Below are positions 42,908 to 56,471 of a stretch of 64,000 bases of DNA, one piece after another. Every line of letters begins with the position of its first letter. The stretch's first letter is position 1. The stretch comes from Simplicispira lacusdiani (GTDB lineage: Bacteria; Pseudomonadota; Gammaproteobacteria; Burkholderiales; Burkholderiaceae_C): NCBI RefSeq assembly GCF_003604195.1, contig NZ_QXGR01000003.1, forward strand, positions 62,001-126,000. Reading direction: 5' to 3'. The notes beneath the pieces were generated by a model, which was given only the letters and a program-made list of their open reading frames with translations, ran no database searches and was not told where the DNA came from. The translations under genes were made by a program, and so were the position numbers.

Positions 42908-45193
42908 ATGACCATCCACCTCCCCTCCGCACCCCACCGCCCCGCCACCGCGCGCCTGCACACGCTGGCGGTGCTCGCCTCGCTGGCCTGCCTGGGCGGC
43001 ACCGCCCAAGCCCAGGGCACGGCCGCCACGCTGGGCGAAGTGGTGGTGAGCGGCTCGCGCCACGAGCAGGCTGCGGACGACCTGCCGCTGTCCTACGACG
43101 TGATCGACGCCAGCACCCTGAGCGACCAGCAAAGCCGCACCCTGCGCGAGGCGCTGCAGGATCTGCCCAACGCCTCGGTCAAGCGCTCGCCAGCCCGCTT
43201 CACCGTGGGCGGCACCACCGCCAGCGCGGGGCGTGACGGCAACGTGGGCATCAACATCCGGGGCCTGGGCGGCAACCGGGTGCTGCTGATGGTCGATGGC
43301 GTGCGCATGCCGCGCAGCTATGCCTTCCGCACCACCACCTTCGACCGCGAGTACCTCTCGCTCGAACTGCTCAAGCGCATCGAGGTCGTGCGCGGCCCGG
43401 CGTCGGCGCTGTACGGCTCCGACGGCATGGCGGGCCTGGTCAACTTCATCACGCACGAGCCGGCCGACTTCCTCGCCAGCAAGGACGGCGGCCCGTCCAA
43501 GACCCTGGGTGGCCGCATCGCCGCCGGCTGGAGCGGCGACGACAACGGCCACACGCTCGCCGGCACCGTAGCCGGCCAGGCCAGCGACACCGTGCAATGG
43601 ATGCTGACCGCCACCACGCGCGGCGCCCACGCGCTGGACAACATGGGCAGCAACGACGAGCCCAACACCAACCGCACCCGCCCCAACCCCCAGGACGACC
43701 GCGACAACGCCGTGCTGGGCAAGATCGTGCTGCGCCCCCATGCCGGGCAGCGCCATGTGTTCACGCTGGAGCATGTGCAGAAGAAGTCCGACGTGGACCT
43801 GCTCTCCAGCCGCTCCCCCCTGCCCCTGCGCGGCACGCCCGCACAGATCGCGGGCGCCATCGTGGACGAATACTCCTCGCGCTCCATGGAGCGCGACCGC
43901 CTGACCTGGGATGCCCGCTTCGACCTCGGCGCGCCCTGGGCCGACCACGCGCAGACCGTGATCGCCGTGCAGCGCGCCGCCTCGCGCCAGGTGGGCACCA
44001 GCGTGCGCAACACCCTGCCCCTGCGCGTGCGCGACAACTCCTATGGCGAGCGCACCTGGCAGGCCGGCCTGCAGGCCGACAAGACCCTGCGCGGCGGCGG
44101 CTGGGCGCACAAGATCACCTACGGCCTGGACCATGTGCGCAGCGACATCACCAACCTCTACACCGGCCTGGCGCCGCTGCCGCCCGAGGTGTTCCCGCTC
44201 AAGCGCTTCCCCGACACGCGCGAGACCACCAGCGCGCTCTACGTGCAGGACGAATCGGTGCATGGCGACTGGAGCCTGACCCCTGGCCTGCGCTTCGACC
44301 ATTTTTCGCTCGACGTCACCAGCCAGGCAGGCTTCTATCCACCCGCCAAGCAGCCCGGGCAATCGCTCTCGGGCTCGGCGCTCTCGCCCAAGATCGGCGT
44401 GCTGTACCGCGCCACGCCACGGTGGAGCGTGTTTGGCCAGTACGCGGAAGGTTTCCGCGCGCCCGACGCGGGCCAGGTCAACGGCTACTACGAGAACATG
44501 GCCGAGCAGGTCGTCATCATCCCCAACCCCGACCTCAAGCCCGAGAAAAGCCGGGGCTTCGAGGTGGGCGTGCGTGGCCGCCTGGAACGCCTGAGCCTCG
44601 ACGTGGCGGCCTTCAGCAGCCACTATTCCAACCTCATCATGGACACCGTGCTCATCCGGGGCACGGGCACGGCGGCCGACCCGCGCGTCTTCCAGACCAT
44701 CAACACCGAGCGCGCGCGCATCAGCGGTTTCGAGGTCAAGGGCCAGTACGACTGGGGCCGCGTGGCAGGCGGGCGACTGGCCACCCCGTTCTCGTATGGC
44801 AAGGCGCGCGGCGTGAACCGCGCCACCGGCATGCCCATCAACTCGGTGGACCCCGCCCAGCTGGCGCTGGGCCTGAAGTACGACACCGCCGCCTGGGGCC
44901 TGCGCCTGGACCTGCGCCACCACGCCGCCAAGACCGCCCAGGACATCGACAGCGCCTCGTCGGTCAAGCCGCCCAACACGCAGTTCACCATCCCCTCGGC
45001 CACCACGCTCGACGTGTCGATGCAGTGGCGCCTGCGCAAGGACCTGCGCCTGAACCTCGCGGTGCACAACATCACCAACCGCAAATACTGGCTCTGGCCG
45101 GATGTCTATGGCCTGGCGGCATCGTCCCCCACCAACGACGCCTACACGCAGCCGGGGCGCAGTGCCCATGTGTCGCTGGTGATGGACTTCTGA
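42908..45193 (+). CDS. TonB-dependent heme/hemoglobin-type receptor
   Basis: This 761-residue outer membrane receptor has a signal peptide (ending near GGTAQAQ), a plug domain with LREALQDLPNASVKRSP and GLGGNRVLLMVDGVRMPR, and a beta-barrel ending in SLVMDF. The barrel contains GQYAEGFRAPDAGQVNGYYE and NPDLKPEKSRGFEVGV, which resemble the FRAP and NPNL motifs of heme receptors such as HemR/HutA. Substrate assignment to heme rests on these motifs and on the neighbouring ccm operon. ATG 42908 is chosen to give the signal peptide. No Fur box was recognised upstream. Confidence 0.82.
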   Translation: MTIHLPSAPHRPATARLHTLAVLASLACLGGTAQAQGTAATLGEVVVSGSRHEQAADDLPLSYDVIDASTLSDQQSRTLREALQDLPNASVKRSPARFTVGGTTASAGRDGNVGINIRGLGGNRVLLMVDGVRMPRSYAFRTTTFDREYLSLELLKRIEVVRGPASALYGSDGMAGLVNFITHEPADFLASKDGGPSKTLGGRIAAGWSGDDNGHTLAGTVAGQASDTVQWMLTATTRGAHALDNMGSNDEPNTNRTRPNPQDDRDNAVLGKIVLRPHAGQRHVFTLEHVQKKSDVDLLSSRSPLPLRGTPAQIAGAIVDEYSSRSMERDRLTWDARFDLGAPWADHAQTVIAVQRAASRQVGTSVRNTLPLRVRDNSYGERTWQAGLQADKTLRGGGWAHKITYGLDHVRSDITNLYTGLAPLPPEVFPLKRFPDTRETTSALYVQDESVHGDWSLTPGLRFDHFSLDVTSQAGFYPPAKQPGQSLSGSALSPKIGVLYRATPRWSVFGQYAEGFRAPDAGQVNGYYENMAEQVVIIPNPDLKPEKSRGFEVGVRGRLERLSLDVAAFSSHYSNLIMDTVLIRGTGTAADPRVFQTINTERARISGFEVKGQYDWGRVAGGRLATPFSYGKARGVNRATGMPINSVDPAQLALGLKYDTAAWGLRLDLRHHAAKTAQDIDSASSVKPPNTQFTIPSATTLDVSMQWRLRKDLRLNLAVHNITNRKYWLWPDVYGLAASSPTNDAYTQPGRSAHVSLVMDF

Positions 45194-45204
45194 CCCACCT
45201 CGAA

Positions 45205-45271
45205 GTTATTGGCAAAAATACCATTTGAGGCTTACAAATAAAGCGCTGAATGCTATTGAAATTGCAGCATT
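45205..45271 (+). repeat. Dispersed repeat copy at a convergent junction
   Basis: ttattggcaaaaataccattt, then aaataaagcgctgaatgctattgaaattgcagca matches the shared pattern with a degenerate first arm. It lies between the receptor and VOC genes, which converge. Confidence 0.6.
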
Positions 45272-45281
45272 TCAGTGCCTC

Positions 45282-45677
45282 TCACCCCTGGGGTGGAAGC
45301 GTGACCGGCGTGCACAGCTCCACCAATACGTCGTTGATATCGGCCACATAGGCCACCGTCTGGCCCCAGGGCATTGGCTCGGGCGCCTGCACCAGCCGCG
45401 CCCCGGCCGCCACGGCACGCTGCACGGCGGCGGATACGTCATGGGTGGTGAAAGCGATCTCGAAGCACGGCGCGCTGGCCGAGGCGCGCTGCGGCTGCTT
45501 GCCCAGCTCGGTCATCAGGCGCAACGACGAGAACGCGAGCGCCGTGCCTCCCGTATCGAGCTCTCCATAGTCGCCCGATGCATGGAGGAACCGCCGCTGC
45601 AGACCGAAGGCGGACTCGTAGAACGCCACTGTCGCGGGCACATCCGCAACGTAGAGAATGGTGTAGCCAAACTGCAT
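45282..45677 (-). CDS. VOC-family (glyoxalase/bleomycin-resistance-like) protein
   Basis: This 131-residue single-domain VOC protein has FGYTILYVADVPATVAFYESAFGLQRRFL, then ELDTGGTALAFSS, and a second half ending GQTVAYVADINDVLVELCTP. The family includes metal-dependent isomerases, dioxygenases and antibiotic-binding proteins, so no substrate can be assigned. The possible metal-binding Glu residues are ELDTG and VELCTP. ATG 45677 fits the family start. Confidence 0.8.
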   Translation of the reverse strand: MQFGYTILYVADVPATVAFYESAFGLQRRFLHASGDYGELDTGGTALAFSSLRLMTELGKQPQRASASAPCFEIAFTTHDVSAAVQRAVAAGARLVQAPEPMPWGQTVAYVADINDVLVELCTPVTLPPQG

Positions 45678-45820
45678 GCGACAACCCCCAGGGTGCAAAT
45701 CCTCGCAGCATAGTGGCATGGAGTCGCCCTGCGCCAAATCCGCTGGCGTTGATCTGCGGGCTGGCGCACCCGGGCGCTGGCGTTTATTCTCCGCATTCTT
45801 TCACCTCCGCGCTGCCCGCC

Positions 45821-47098
45821 ATGCTTGACCTGCTTGTCCGCAACGCCACGCTGCCCGATGGCCGCGCCCAGATGTCCATTGCCGTGCAGGACGGCCGCAT
45901 CGCCGAAGTCGCGCAAGGCCTTGAGGCCCCGGCCCATGACACGCTCGATGCCCAGGGACTGCTGGTCAGCCCGCCGTTCGTCGATGCACATTTCCACCTG
46001 GACTCGGCCCTGAGCTACGGCCAACCGCGCGTGAACGAGAGCGGCACCCTGCTCGAAGGGATTGCGCTGTGGGGCGAGCTCAAGCCCCACCTCACGGTAG
46101 ACGCCATCGTCGAGCGCGCCCTGCGCTATTGCGACTGGGCCGTCGCACGCGGCCTGCTGGCCATCCGCTCGCATGTGGATACCAGCCATGCCAGCCTGCC
46201 GACCGTGCACGCCTTGCTGGAGGTGAAGCAACGCGTAGCGCCCTACCTCGACCTGCAACTGGTCGCCTTTCCCCAGGACGGCCTGCTGCGCACACCCGAC
46301 GGCCTGTGCAACCTCAAGCGCGCGCTCGACCTGGGCGTGGACGTGGTGGGCGGCATACCGCACTTCGAGCGCACCATGGCCATGGGCGCCGAAAGCATCC
46401 GCATCCTCTGCGAACTGGCCGCTGCCCAAGGCAAGCGCGTGGACATGCACTGCGATGAGAGCGACGACCCGCTCTCGCGCCATGTCGAGACCCTGGCCTA
46501 CGAAACCCAGCGTGTAGGTCTGCAGGGTCGCGTCACGGGCTCGCATCTCACCTCCATGCACAGCATGGACAACTACTACGTGAGCAAGCTCATCCCGCTG
46601 ATGGCCGAGGCGCAGTTGGGCGTGGTAGCCAACCCGCTCATCAACATCACCCTGCAGGGCCGCCACGACAGCTACCCCAAACGCCGCGGCATGACGCGCG
46701 TGCCCGAACTGCTGGCCGCGGGTCTGACCGTGGCTTTCGGCCAGGACTGCGTGATGGACCCCTGGTATGGACTGGGCAGTGGCGACATGCTGGAAGTGGC
46801 ACACATGGGCCTGCATGTGGGCCAGATGACCAGCCAGACCGCCATGCGCCAGTGTTTCGAGGCCGTCACCACCCAGCCAGCGCGGCTGCTGGGGCTCGAC
46901 GGCTACGGACTGGCGGCCGGCTGCCACGCCGATTTCGTGTGGCTGCAGGCCCGCCACCCCGCCGAGGCCATCCGCCTGCGCGCCACACGCCTGGCCGTCT
47001 TCCGGCGCGGCAGGAGGATCGCCAGCACCCCGGCAGCGACCGCCCGGCTGGAGCTGGCGCACCGGCCCGGCAGCGTGGACTGTCTCGGCCCTGCCTGA
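45821..47098 (+). CDS. Amidohydrolase, cytosine deaminase (CodA)-like
   Basis: This 425-residue amidohydrolase carries metal ligands HFH at residues 57-59 (VDAHFHLDSAL), a later HCDESDDPLSRHVETL near residue 209, and FGQDCVMDPWYGLGSGDMLEVAHMGLH near residue 309. These three segments closely resemble E. coli CodA, so deamination of a pyrimidine, creatinine or related ring is likely. The substrate is not proven; related CodA-like enzymes act on isoguanine or ammelide-type rings. ATG 45821 is the family start. Confidence 0.8.
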   Translation: MLDLLVRNATLPDGRAQMSIAVQDGRIAEVAQGLEAPAHDTLDAQGLLVSPPFVDAHFHLDSALSYGQPRVNESGTLLEGIALWGELKPHLTVDAIVERALRYCDWAVARGLLAIRSHVDTSHASLPTVHALLEVKQRVAPYLDLQLVAFPQDGLLRTPDGLCNLKRALDLGVDVVGGIPHFERTMAMGAESIRILCELAAAQGKRVDMHCDESDDPLSRHVETLAYETQRVGLQGRVTGSHLTSMHSMDNYYVSKLIPLMAEAQLGVVANPLINITLQGRHDSYPKRRGMTRVPELLAAGLTVAFGQDCVMDPWYGLGSGDMLEVAHMGLHVGQMTSQTAMRQCFEAVTTQPARLLGLDGYGLAAGCHADFVWLQARHPAEAIRLRATRLAVFRRGRRIASTPAATARLELAHRPGSVDCLGPA

Positions 47099-47111
47099 CG
47101 GCGGCGGCCTA

Positions 47112-48281
47112 TTAGCCGCCCGGAACGGGCTCTGGCTGCCACTCCTCGACCCGGTTGCGCCCGCGCTGCTTGGCCTGGTACATGGCCGCATCCGCGCGGT
47201 GCAACACCCCTTCGGGGGTTTCGCCGGCAGCGCACAGGGTCACTCCGACGCTCACTGTGAGCGCGATCGGCCCATGCTCGGTCATCGCGGGGTGCTGCCC
47301 CACCAGAGAACACAGGCGCTCGGCCACGGCCCTGGCCCCCTCGCGGGTGGCAAGGGGCAAGGCGATTGCGAACTCCTCGCCACCAAGCCTGCCCATGAGA
47401 TCCTCCCTGCGCAGGCAACTGGCGGCCAGGCCCACGAAGTGGCGTAGCACCTCATCCCCGCACTGGTGGCCCCAGGTGTCGTTGATCTTCTTGAAATGGT
47501 CCAGATCGATCACCAGCACGGGCAGTTCGGCCCGGCGGCGCCGCGCCTGGCTGATAGCCTTGTCCAGCAACGTCAGAAAGGCGCGCCGGTTGAAGACGCT
47601 GGTCAGCGGGTCCATCTCCGCCAGCCGCCGCAAGGCGCTGTGGGTGAACTCGTTGGCCAGCATCAGAATGCCAAACGCGATCAGCACCAGCGCCATGATC
47701 GCCTCCAGGATGACGAACTGCGACAGGGCCGGGACCATGTCGGCATCCTGCACGAGCGACATCTGCAGCTTGAACAGCAGGGTCCGCAACAGCACAAAAG
47801 CGCCATGTGCGCCCATGACGATCGCCGTCAGGTAGCGGGCTGGGTAGGCCTGCATGCCCCCATGCGCAAGGGTGGCGGCCGACAACCCGTAGAACACGCC
47901 AGGCCCAAGGCTCGCGGCCAGAAAGCGCATGCCCGGATGGGGCTGCACCAGCGTGAAATACAGCGCCATGCCAACCAGTACCGCGATGAACACCGCCGCC
48001 CGTCCATGGCGGGGCGGCGGCCGACCCATGTAGGCATGGCAACCCATCAGGCAGAGGTAGCCCGTCAATGACACCGCGCATTGGGTCAGCACGACGGACA
48101 GGGCCGGCGGCAGTCGCGTCCATTGCAGGAAGCTGATGCTGAACAGCAGGCCGAACAGGTACGACAGCGTCCACAGCCGCAGGCCAGGGATCTGCCGGTT
48201 GAAGTACCACACTGCAAACAGCACTGCGGTGACCATGGCCATGAGGATGGCCGTGATAGTCAGGAGGGTTGGACTGTGCAC
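47112..48281 (-). CDS. Membrane diguanylate cyclase (GGDEF domain)
   Basis: This 389-residue protein has roughly six to seven N-terminal membrane helices (residues 1-~205) and a C-terminal GGDEF domain with GGEEF near residue 300 and the allosteric I-site RRED just before it (RREDLMGRLGGEEF). The substrate-binding VLVIDLDHFKKINDTWGHQCGDEVLRHF is intact, so it should make c-di-GMP and be product-inhibited. The start is GTG 48281; ATG 48242 is an alternative. The ligand of the membrane sensor part is unknown. Confidence 0.88.
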   Translation of the reverse strand: MHSPTLLTITAILMAMVTAVLFAVWYFNRQIPGLRLWTLSYLFGLLFSISFLQWTRLPPALSVVLTQCAVSLTGYLCLMGCHAYMGRPPPRHGRAAVFIAVLVGMALYFTLVQPHPGMRFLAASLGPGVFYGLSAATLAHGGMQAYPARYLTAIVMGAHGAFVLLRTLLFKLQMSLVQDADMVPALSQFVILEAIMALVLIAFGILMLANEFTHSALRRLAEMDPLTSVFNRRAFLTLLDKAISQARRRRAELPVLVIDLDHFKKINDTWGHQCGDEVLRHFVGLAASCLRREDLMGRLGGEEFAIALPLATREGARAVAERLCSLVGQHPAMTEHGPIALTVSVGVTLCAAGETPEGVLHRADAAMYQAKQRGRNRVEEWQPEPVPGG

Positions 48282-48398
48282 TGTGCAGAAACTCTACCGT
48301 GGCGCGGTGACCCATGCAGCGGGTTCAGAATATCCCATGCATCCAGCGCCTCCACGAGGCGCGGGGGGCCGGCTGACGCGGGGTGGACCCAGGCTCCC

Positions 48399-49112
48399 TC
48401 AGCCCGCCAGAGCGACGTACACATTCTGCACATCGTCGTTGGCATCAATGGCGGCGAGGAAGGTCTCCACCTCCTCCAACTGCTCTGCGCTAAGGCTCGC
48501 GGGGTCCACAGGGTTCTTCGGCCGGTAGCCCAGCTTGGCCGACAGCACCGTGAAGCCCTGGCCAGGCAAGGCACGGCTTACCAGGTCGAGGTCCGTCGGG
48601 TCGGTGATGAACAGGGTCGCGCCCTCCTCGTCGGCCGGTTCGAAGTCCTGCGCGCCGGCTTCGATGGCAGCCACCTCGGGGTCGGCACCCGTCGTGGCGG
48701 GCTCGGCCTCGATCAGTCCCACGTGGTCGAAATCCCACGCCACCGAACCCGAAGTGCCCAGTTGCCCCTTGCGGAACAGCACGCGCATCTCGGGCGCGGT
48801 GCGGTTCACGTTGTCCGTCAGGCATTCGACCATCACCGCCACGCGGTGCGGCGCAAAACCTTCGTAGATCACATGCTCGTAGTGCACCGCCTCGGTGCCC
48901 GTGCCCGAGCCCTTCTTGATGGCGCGCTCCAGCGTGTCTTTGGGCATGGAGGCCTTGCGAGCCTGTTCCACCACCAGGCGCAGGCGAGCATTCGTCGCCG
49001 GATCGGCACCACCGCGTGCCGCGACCAGAATTTCCTTCACCAGCTTGCCAAACAGCTTGCCCTTGGCGTCGGCTACCTGTGCCTTGCCCTTGGCTTTCCA
49101 CTGTGCGCCCAT
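48399..49112 (-). CDS. YebC/PmpR-family protein, paralog 2
   Basis: This 237-residue DUF28 protein opens [33 protein letters not shown] and contains [34 protein letters not shown]. The opening GAQWKAKGK differs from AGHSKWANI of paralog 1 and marks the shorter, divergent subgroup (YeeN-like). It shares the three-domain DUF28 fold and ends [18 protein letters not shown], equivalent to [16 protein letters not shown] of paralog 1. Function may be regulatory or ribosome-related; which is not known. Confidence 0.85.
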   Translation of the reverse strand: MGAQWKAKGKAQVADAKGKLFGKLVKEILVAARGGADPATNARLRLVVEQARKASMPKDTLERAIKKGSGTGTEAVHYEHVIYEGFAPHRVAVMVECLTDNVNRTAPEMRVLFRKGQLGTSGSVAWDFDHVGLIEAEPATTGADPEVAAIEAGAQDFEPADEEGATLFITDPTDLDLVSRALPGQGFTVLSAKLGYRPKNPVDPASLSAEQLEEVETFLAAIDANDDVQNVYVALAG

Positions 49113-49286
49113 GTTGCATGTTCCTTGTTGTCGTGGCGCGCCAGCGCGGCGGGTCACATCGGTTGCAGGCCAAGCGCAAGCGCGCGACCCGGGAGGTATG
49201 GTTATACACCCGCCGGAATGTGCTGAAAGCGGCATAAACGCAGGTAACCTTGACGCCTTCCAGACTCTCCCTGCTGCGCCCTTCTG

Positions 49287-50516
49287 ATGCTCAACACCTT
49301 GTGGCTGGGTTTTTTTCTCACCGCCGCTGTCGCTGCACTGACCCAATGGCTCGGTGGCGGCAACCCCCAGATCTTCGCCGCCATGGTCGAGGCCCTGTTC
49401 GCCATGGCCAAGCTCTCGGTCGAGGTCATGGTGCTGCTGTTCGGCACGCTCACGCTGTGGCTGGGCTTCCTGCGCATCGCCGAGAAGGCCGGCATCGTGG
49501 ACGCGCTGGCGCGCTGGCTGGCGCCGCTGTTCGCGCGGCTCATGCCGGGCGTGCCGCGCGGCCACCCGGCCCTGGGCCTGATGACGCTGAACTTCGCCGC
49601 CAACGCGCTGGGGCTGGACAACGCGGCCACGCCCATGGGCCTGAAGGCCATGCACGCGCTGCAGACGCTCAACCCCCGGCCCGACACCGCCACCAACGCG
49701 CAGATCCTGTTCCTGGTGCTCAACGCCTCCTCGCTCACGCTGCTGCCGGTCACCATCTTCATGTACCGCATGCAGCAGGGCGCGCCGGACCCCACGCTGG
49801 TGTTCCTGCCCATCCTGCTGGCGACCTCGGCCTCCACGCTGGTGGGGCTGCTGGGCGTGGCGTTGGTGCAGCGCCTGCCGCTATGGAGCCCGGTGGTGCT
49901 GGCCTACCTGCTGCCGGTGGCGCTGCTGCTCGGTGCCTTCATGGCCCTGCTCGCCTCGCTGAGCGGCGCGGCGCTGGCGCAGCTGTCGTCATTGCTGGGC
50001 AACCTCACCCTGTTCGCGCTGGTGCTGCTGTTTGTCTGCCTGGGCGCCTGGCGCAAGGTGCCGGTGTACGAGGCCTTCATCGAAGGCGCCAAGGAGGGCT
50101 TCGACGTGGCCAAGGGCCTGCTGCCCTACCTGGTGGCCATGCTGTGCGCCGTGGGCGTGTTCCGCGCCTCGGGCGCGCTGGGCTACGCGCTCGACGCCAT
50201 CCGCTGGTGCGTGGAGGTGCTGGGCATGGATGCGCGCTTTGTCGATGCACTGCCCACGGCCCTGGTCAAGCCCTTCTCAGGCAACGCCGCGCGCGCCATG
50301 CTGATCGAGACCATGCAGACCCAGGGCGTGGACAGCTTCGCCGCGCTGGCCGCCGCCACCATCCAGGGCAGCACCGAAACCACGTTCTACGTGCTGGCGG
50401 TGTACTTCGGCGCCGTGGGCATCCAACGCGCCCGCCATGCCGTGGCCTGCGCGCTGCTGGCCGAGCTGGCGGGCGTGGTCGCGGCCATCGTGGTGTGCTA
50501 CCGGTTCTTTGGTTGA
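49287..50516 (+). CDS. SpmA-SpmB fusion, nucleoside-recognition (Gate) membrane protein
   Basis: This 409-residue membrane protein is a fusion of the two Gate-domain proteins known as SpmA and SpmB in Bacillus. The N-half has [25 protein letters not shown], the SpmA signature; the C-half has [19 protein letters not shown] and [18 protein letters not shown], typical of SpmB. About ten helices are visible. In spore formers these affect spore core dehydration; in this non-sporulating group the substrate is unknown, with transport of a small molecule inferred from the fold. Confidence 0.85.
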   Translation: MLNTLWLGFFLTAAVAALTQWLGGGNPQIFAAMVEALFAMAKLSVEVMVLLFGTLTLWLGFLRIAEKAGIVDALARWLAPLFARLMPGVPRGHPALGLMTLNFAANALGLDNAATPMGLKAMHALQTLNPRPDTATNAQILFLVLNASSLTLLPVTIFMYRMQQGAPDPTLVFLPILLATSASTLVGLLGVALVQRLPLWSPVVLAYLLPVALLLGAFMALLASLSGAALAQLSSLLGNLTLFALVLLFVCLGAWRKVPVYEAFIEGAKEGFDVAKGLLPYLVAMLCAVGVFRASGALGYALDAIRWCVEVLGMDARFVDALPTALVKPFSGNAARAMLIETMQTQGVDSFAALAAATIQGSTETTFYVLAVYFGAVGIQRARHAVACALLAELAGVVAAIVVCYRFFG

Positions 50517-50575
50517 ATATTGGCAAAAACGGCCTTTAGCGCCCGCCCATCAAGCGCCAGAAGCTATCAAAGCAG
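50517..50575 (+). repeat. Dispersed repeat copy at a convergent junction
   Basis: tattggcaaaaacggccttt, agcgcccgcccatcaagcgc, then cagaagctatcaaagcagg. It sits between the SpmA-SpmB fusion and the kinase gene, whose 3' ends face each other. Confidence 0.65.
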
Positions 50576-50580
50576 GAGCA

Positions 50581-51909
<1,329 letters not shown>

Positions 51910-51930
51910 GGCGGTGCCTGCGGGGTCGGT

Positions 51931-53373
51931 TCAGTGCTCAGGCGCGATGGTTTCGGCCCAATCGTACAGCGCCCCAAGAATGGTTTCCGCGCGTTCGTCG
52001 GCGGTTTCCGAAAGCTGGTCGATCTCGGTGAAGAGCTGGTCCACGGTGCGCGCGCCCCCGGCCCCGTCGAACAGGCAGGCGCGGCGGTGTGCTTCCCAGC
52101 GCTCGGCCTCCTCGGGCGTGAGCGTGGCCGGGAAATTGCGCGCGCGGTAGCGCCAGAACAGCTCGGCCAGGCGCGGGTCGTCGAACGCGGCGCGGCTGCG
52201 GGCGAGCTGCTCGCCGGTCATGGCGCGCAGGTCGTTGAGGCGGCGGCGGTCGTTGTTGCCGACGAAGCCGCCATAGAGGTCCTGCTCCACGTCGGGCGCG
52301 GGCTCGGGCGGGCGGGCAAACACGGCGGGCCAGATGGCGCTCATGTCGGGCAGAGCGCGCGCCACCTCGGCGTGTGCCGCCGCCTGTGCCAGGTCGATGC
52401 CCCAGCGCTGCGCCAGCGCCGGCGTGAGCGTGTTCACATTGCCCACCACCATGGGCGACTTGTTCAGGTGCACCGTCTTGATGGGCAGGCGCGTGACGCC
52501 CTCGGGCAGGTCGGCCGAACGGGTGAACATGCGCAGGCGCAGCGTGTCGGTGTCCAGCAGGGCCAGTTCGCGCGGGTCGTGTGCCAGGTCCCAGGCGATG
52601 ATCTCGTTCTTGTTCGTGGGATGGCTGGCCAGCGGCCACATCACGGCCAGGCAGCCGCGCTCGGCCGGGAACATGCCCGAGACATGTAGAAAGGGCCGCG
52701 CCGTCTGCGCGGTGGCGGGCAGGCGCAGCTCGGCGGCCACGCGGTCCTTCTTGTGCAGGCTGAAGGCGAAGTCGAACAGCCGGGGGTTGTGCTGGCGCAG
52801 CAGCCGCGCCAACGCAATGGTGGCGCGCACGTCCGACAGCGCATCGTGCGCGGCCTCGTGCTGAAGACCGTTGGCCTGGGTCAGGTGCTCCAGCTTGAAG
52901 CTCTGCGAGCCGTCTTCCTTGGTCGGCCACACGATCCCGTCGGGCCGCAGCGCATAGGCCAGGCGCACCACGTCGAGCAGGTCCCAGCGGCCGCACTGGT
53001 TCTGCCATTCGCGCGCATAGGGGTCGATGAGGTTGCGCCAGAACATGAAGCGCGTGATCTCGTCGTCGAAGCGGATGGTGTTGTAGCCCACGCCCACGGT
53101 GCCGGGCTGGGCCATCTCGGCCTCGATGCGCGCGGCAAATTCGCGCTCGGGCACGCCGCGCTCCCAGGCCACCTGGGGCGTGATGCCGGTGATGAGGCAG
53201 GACTGTGGATCGGGCAGGTAATCGTTGGACGGCTGGCAGTACAGCATGACCGGCTCGCCGATCTCGTTCAGCGCGGCATCGGTGCGGATGGCGGCGAACT
53301 GCGCCGGCCGGTCGCGCCGGGTGTTGGCGCCGAAGGTTTCGTAGTCGTGCCAGAGGAAGGTGTGGGAGGACAT
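51931..53373 (-). CDS. sbcB: Exodeoxyribonuclease I
   Basis: This 480-residue 3'-5' single-strand exonuclease takes part in recombination and mismatch repair. DEDDh motifs are clear: FLWHDYETFG (the metal-binding Asp and Glu), VGYNTIRFDDEITRFMFWRNL, and HDALSDVRATIALARLL. The ExoI-specific SH3-like and C-terminal helical domains follow. Length matches E. coli ExoI (475). Confidence 0.95.
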   Translation of the reverse strand: MSSHTFLWHDYETFGANTRRDRPAQFAAIRTDAALNEIGEPVMLYCQPSNDYLPDPQSCLITGITPQVAWERGVPEREFAARIEAEMAQPGTVGVGYNTIRFDDEITRFMFWRNLIDPYAREWQNQCGRWDLLDVVRLAYALRPDGIVWPTKEDGSQSFKLEHLTQANGLQHEAAHDALSDVRATIALARLLRQHNPRLFDFAFSLHKKDRVAAELRLPATAQTARPFLHVSGMFPAERGCLAVMWPLASHPTNKNEIIAWDLAHDPRELALLDTDTLRLRMFTRSADLPEGVTRLPIKTVHLNKSPMVVGNVNTLTPALAQRWGIDLAQAAAHAEVARALPDMSAIWPAVFARPPEPAPDVEQDLYGGFVGNNDRRRLNDLRAMTGEQLARSRAAFDDPRLAELFWRYRARNFPATLTPEEAERWEAHRRACLFDGAGGARTVDQLFTEIDQLSETADERAETILGALYDWAETIAPEH

Positions 53374-53450
53374 GCGGGGCGCGGGGACGCTCGGAATGGA
53401 TATTGAGTGAATGTAACCGTTGCAAGGGCATGGGCCAATGAAAATATGGT

Positions 53451-53513
53451 GATATTGGCCTGTAGCGCTTTATCAATGGACGTTAGCAGCTCCTAAATAA
53501 ATAGCAAACCTAG
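53451..53513 (+). repeat. Dispersed repeat copy downstream of clpA and upstream of sbcB
   Basis: gatattggcctgtagcgcttt, then acgttagcagctcctaaataaatagcaa, with the second arm degenerate. It lies in the 233-base gap between the clpA stop and the sbcB start, which also holds the clpA terminator and otherwise nothing recognisable. Confidence 0.55.
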
Positions 53514-53543
53514 ACAGCATGCAAGGGGCTGACAACGGCCTGC

Positions 53544-53580
53544 AAAAAGAAAAAGCCCGCAGGGCTTGCGCTCTGCGGGC
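53544..53580 (-). terminator. Rho-independent terminator of clpA
   Basis: On the minus strand gcccgcag...ctgcgggc (8-bp stem, 53555-53580) is followed by ctttttctttttg-type T-rich sequence (53544-53554). It lies 27 bases past the clpA stop. Confidence 0.85.
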
Positions 53581-53606
53581 CGTGGCCACGGGGGAGAAAC
53601 CCGCGC

Positions 53607-55958
<2,352 letters not shown>

Positions 55959-56021
55959 GTGAACTCCTTTGTGCTTGCAGGTAAGGGATGACTAGGGATG
56001 TAGATCGGGTCGGACCGGCGT

Positions 56022-56381
56022 TTATTCAACCGGCTCGCAAATGCATTGCAACGGATGCCCGGCCTGGTGCGCCGCATCGAGCACCTGGTCCACCTTGGTG
56101 GCGGCGATGTCGCGCGAATACACGCCGCAGACGCCTTTGCCGTCGAGGTGGATCTTGAGCATGATCTGGGTGGCCGTTTCGCGGTCCTTGCTGAAGAATT
56201 CCTGCAGCACGACGATGACGAACTCCATGGGGGTGTAGTCGTCGTTGAGCATCAGCACCTGGTACATCTGCGGCGGCTGGGTCTTTTGCGGCAGCCTTTC
56301 GAGCACGACCGAACCGCCGTCGTCCGGCGCGGGCCTCTGCACGGCAGGCGCGGGGGGGGATGAAGGGGGTTTCGTTGCCAT
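56022..56381 (-). CDS. clpS: ClpS N-end rule adaptor
   Basis: This 119-residue adaptor delivers N-degron substrates to ClpA. The core [28 protein letters not shown] and the later [25 protein letters not shown] are diagnostic, and the N-terminus is a Pro/Ala-rich flexible arm. ATG 56381 is chosen; ATG 56390 would add three residues. It is 63 bases upstream of clpA. Confidence 0.94.
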   Translation of the reverse strand: MATKPPSSPPAPAVQRPAPDDGGSVVLERLPQKTQPPQMYQVLMLNDDYTPMEFVIVVLQEFFSKDRETATQIMLKIHLDGKGVCGVYSRDIAATKVDQVLDAAHQAGHPLQCICEPVE

Positions 56382-56471
56382 GAATTTCATTCTAGCGACC
56401 CGCGGATACGGTTGCATTACCTTGGAAATTGACCACTGGCGGGGTGTTTTCAAGCCCCTGCCGCCGGTCTC

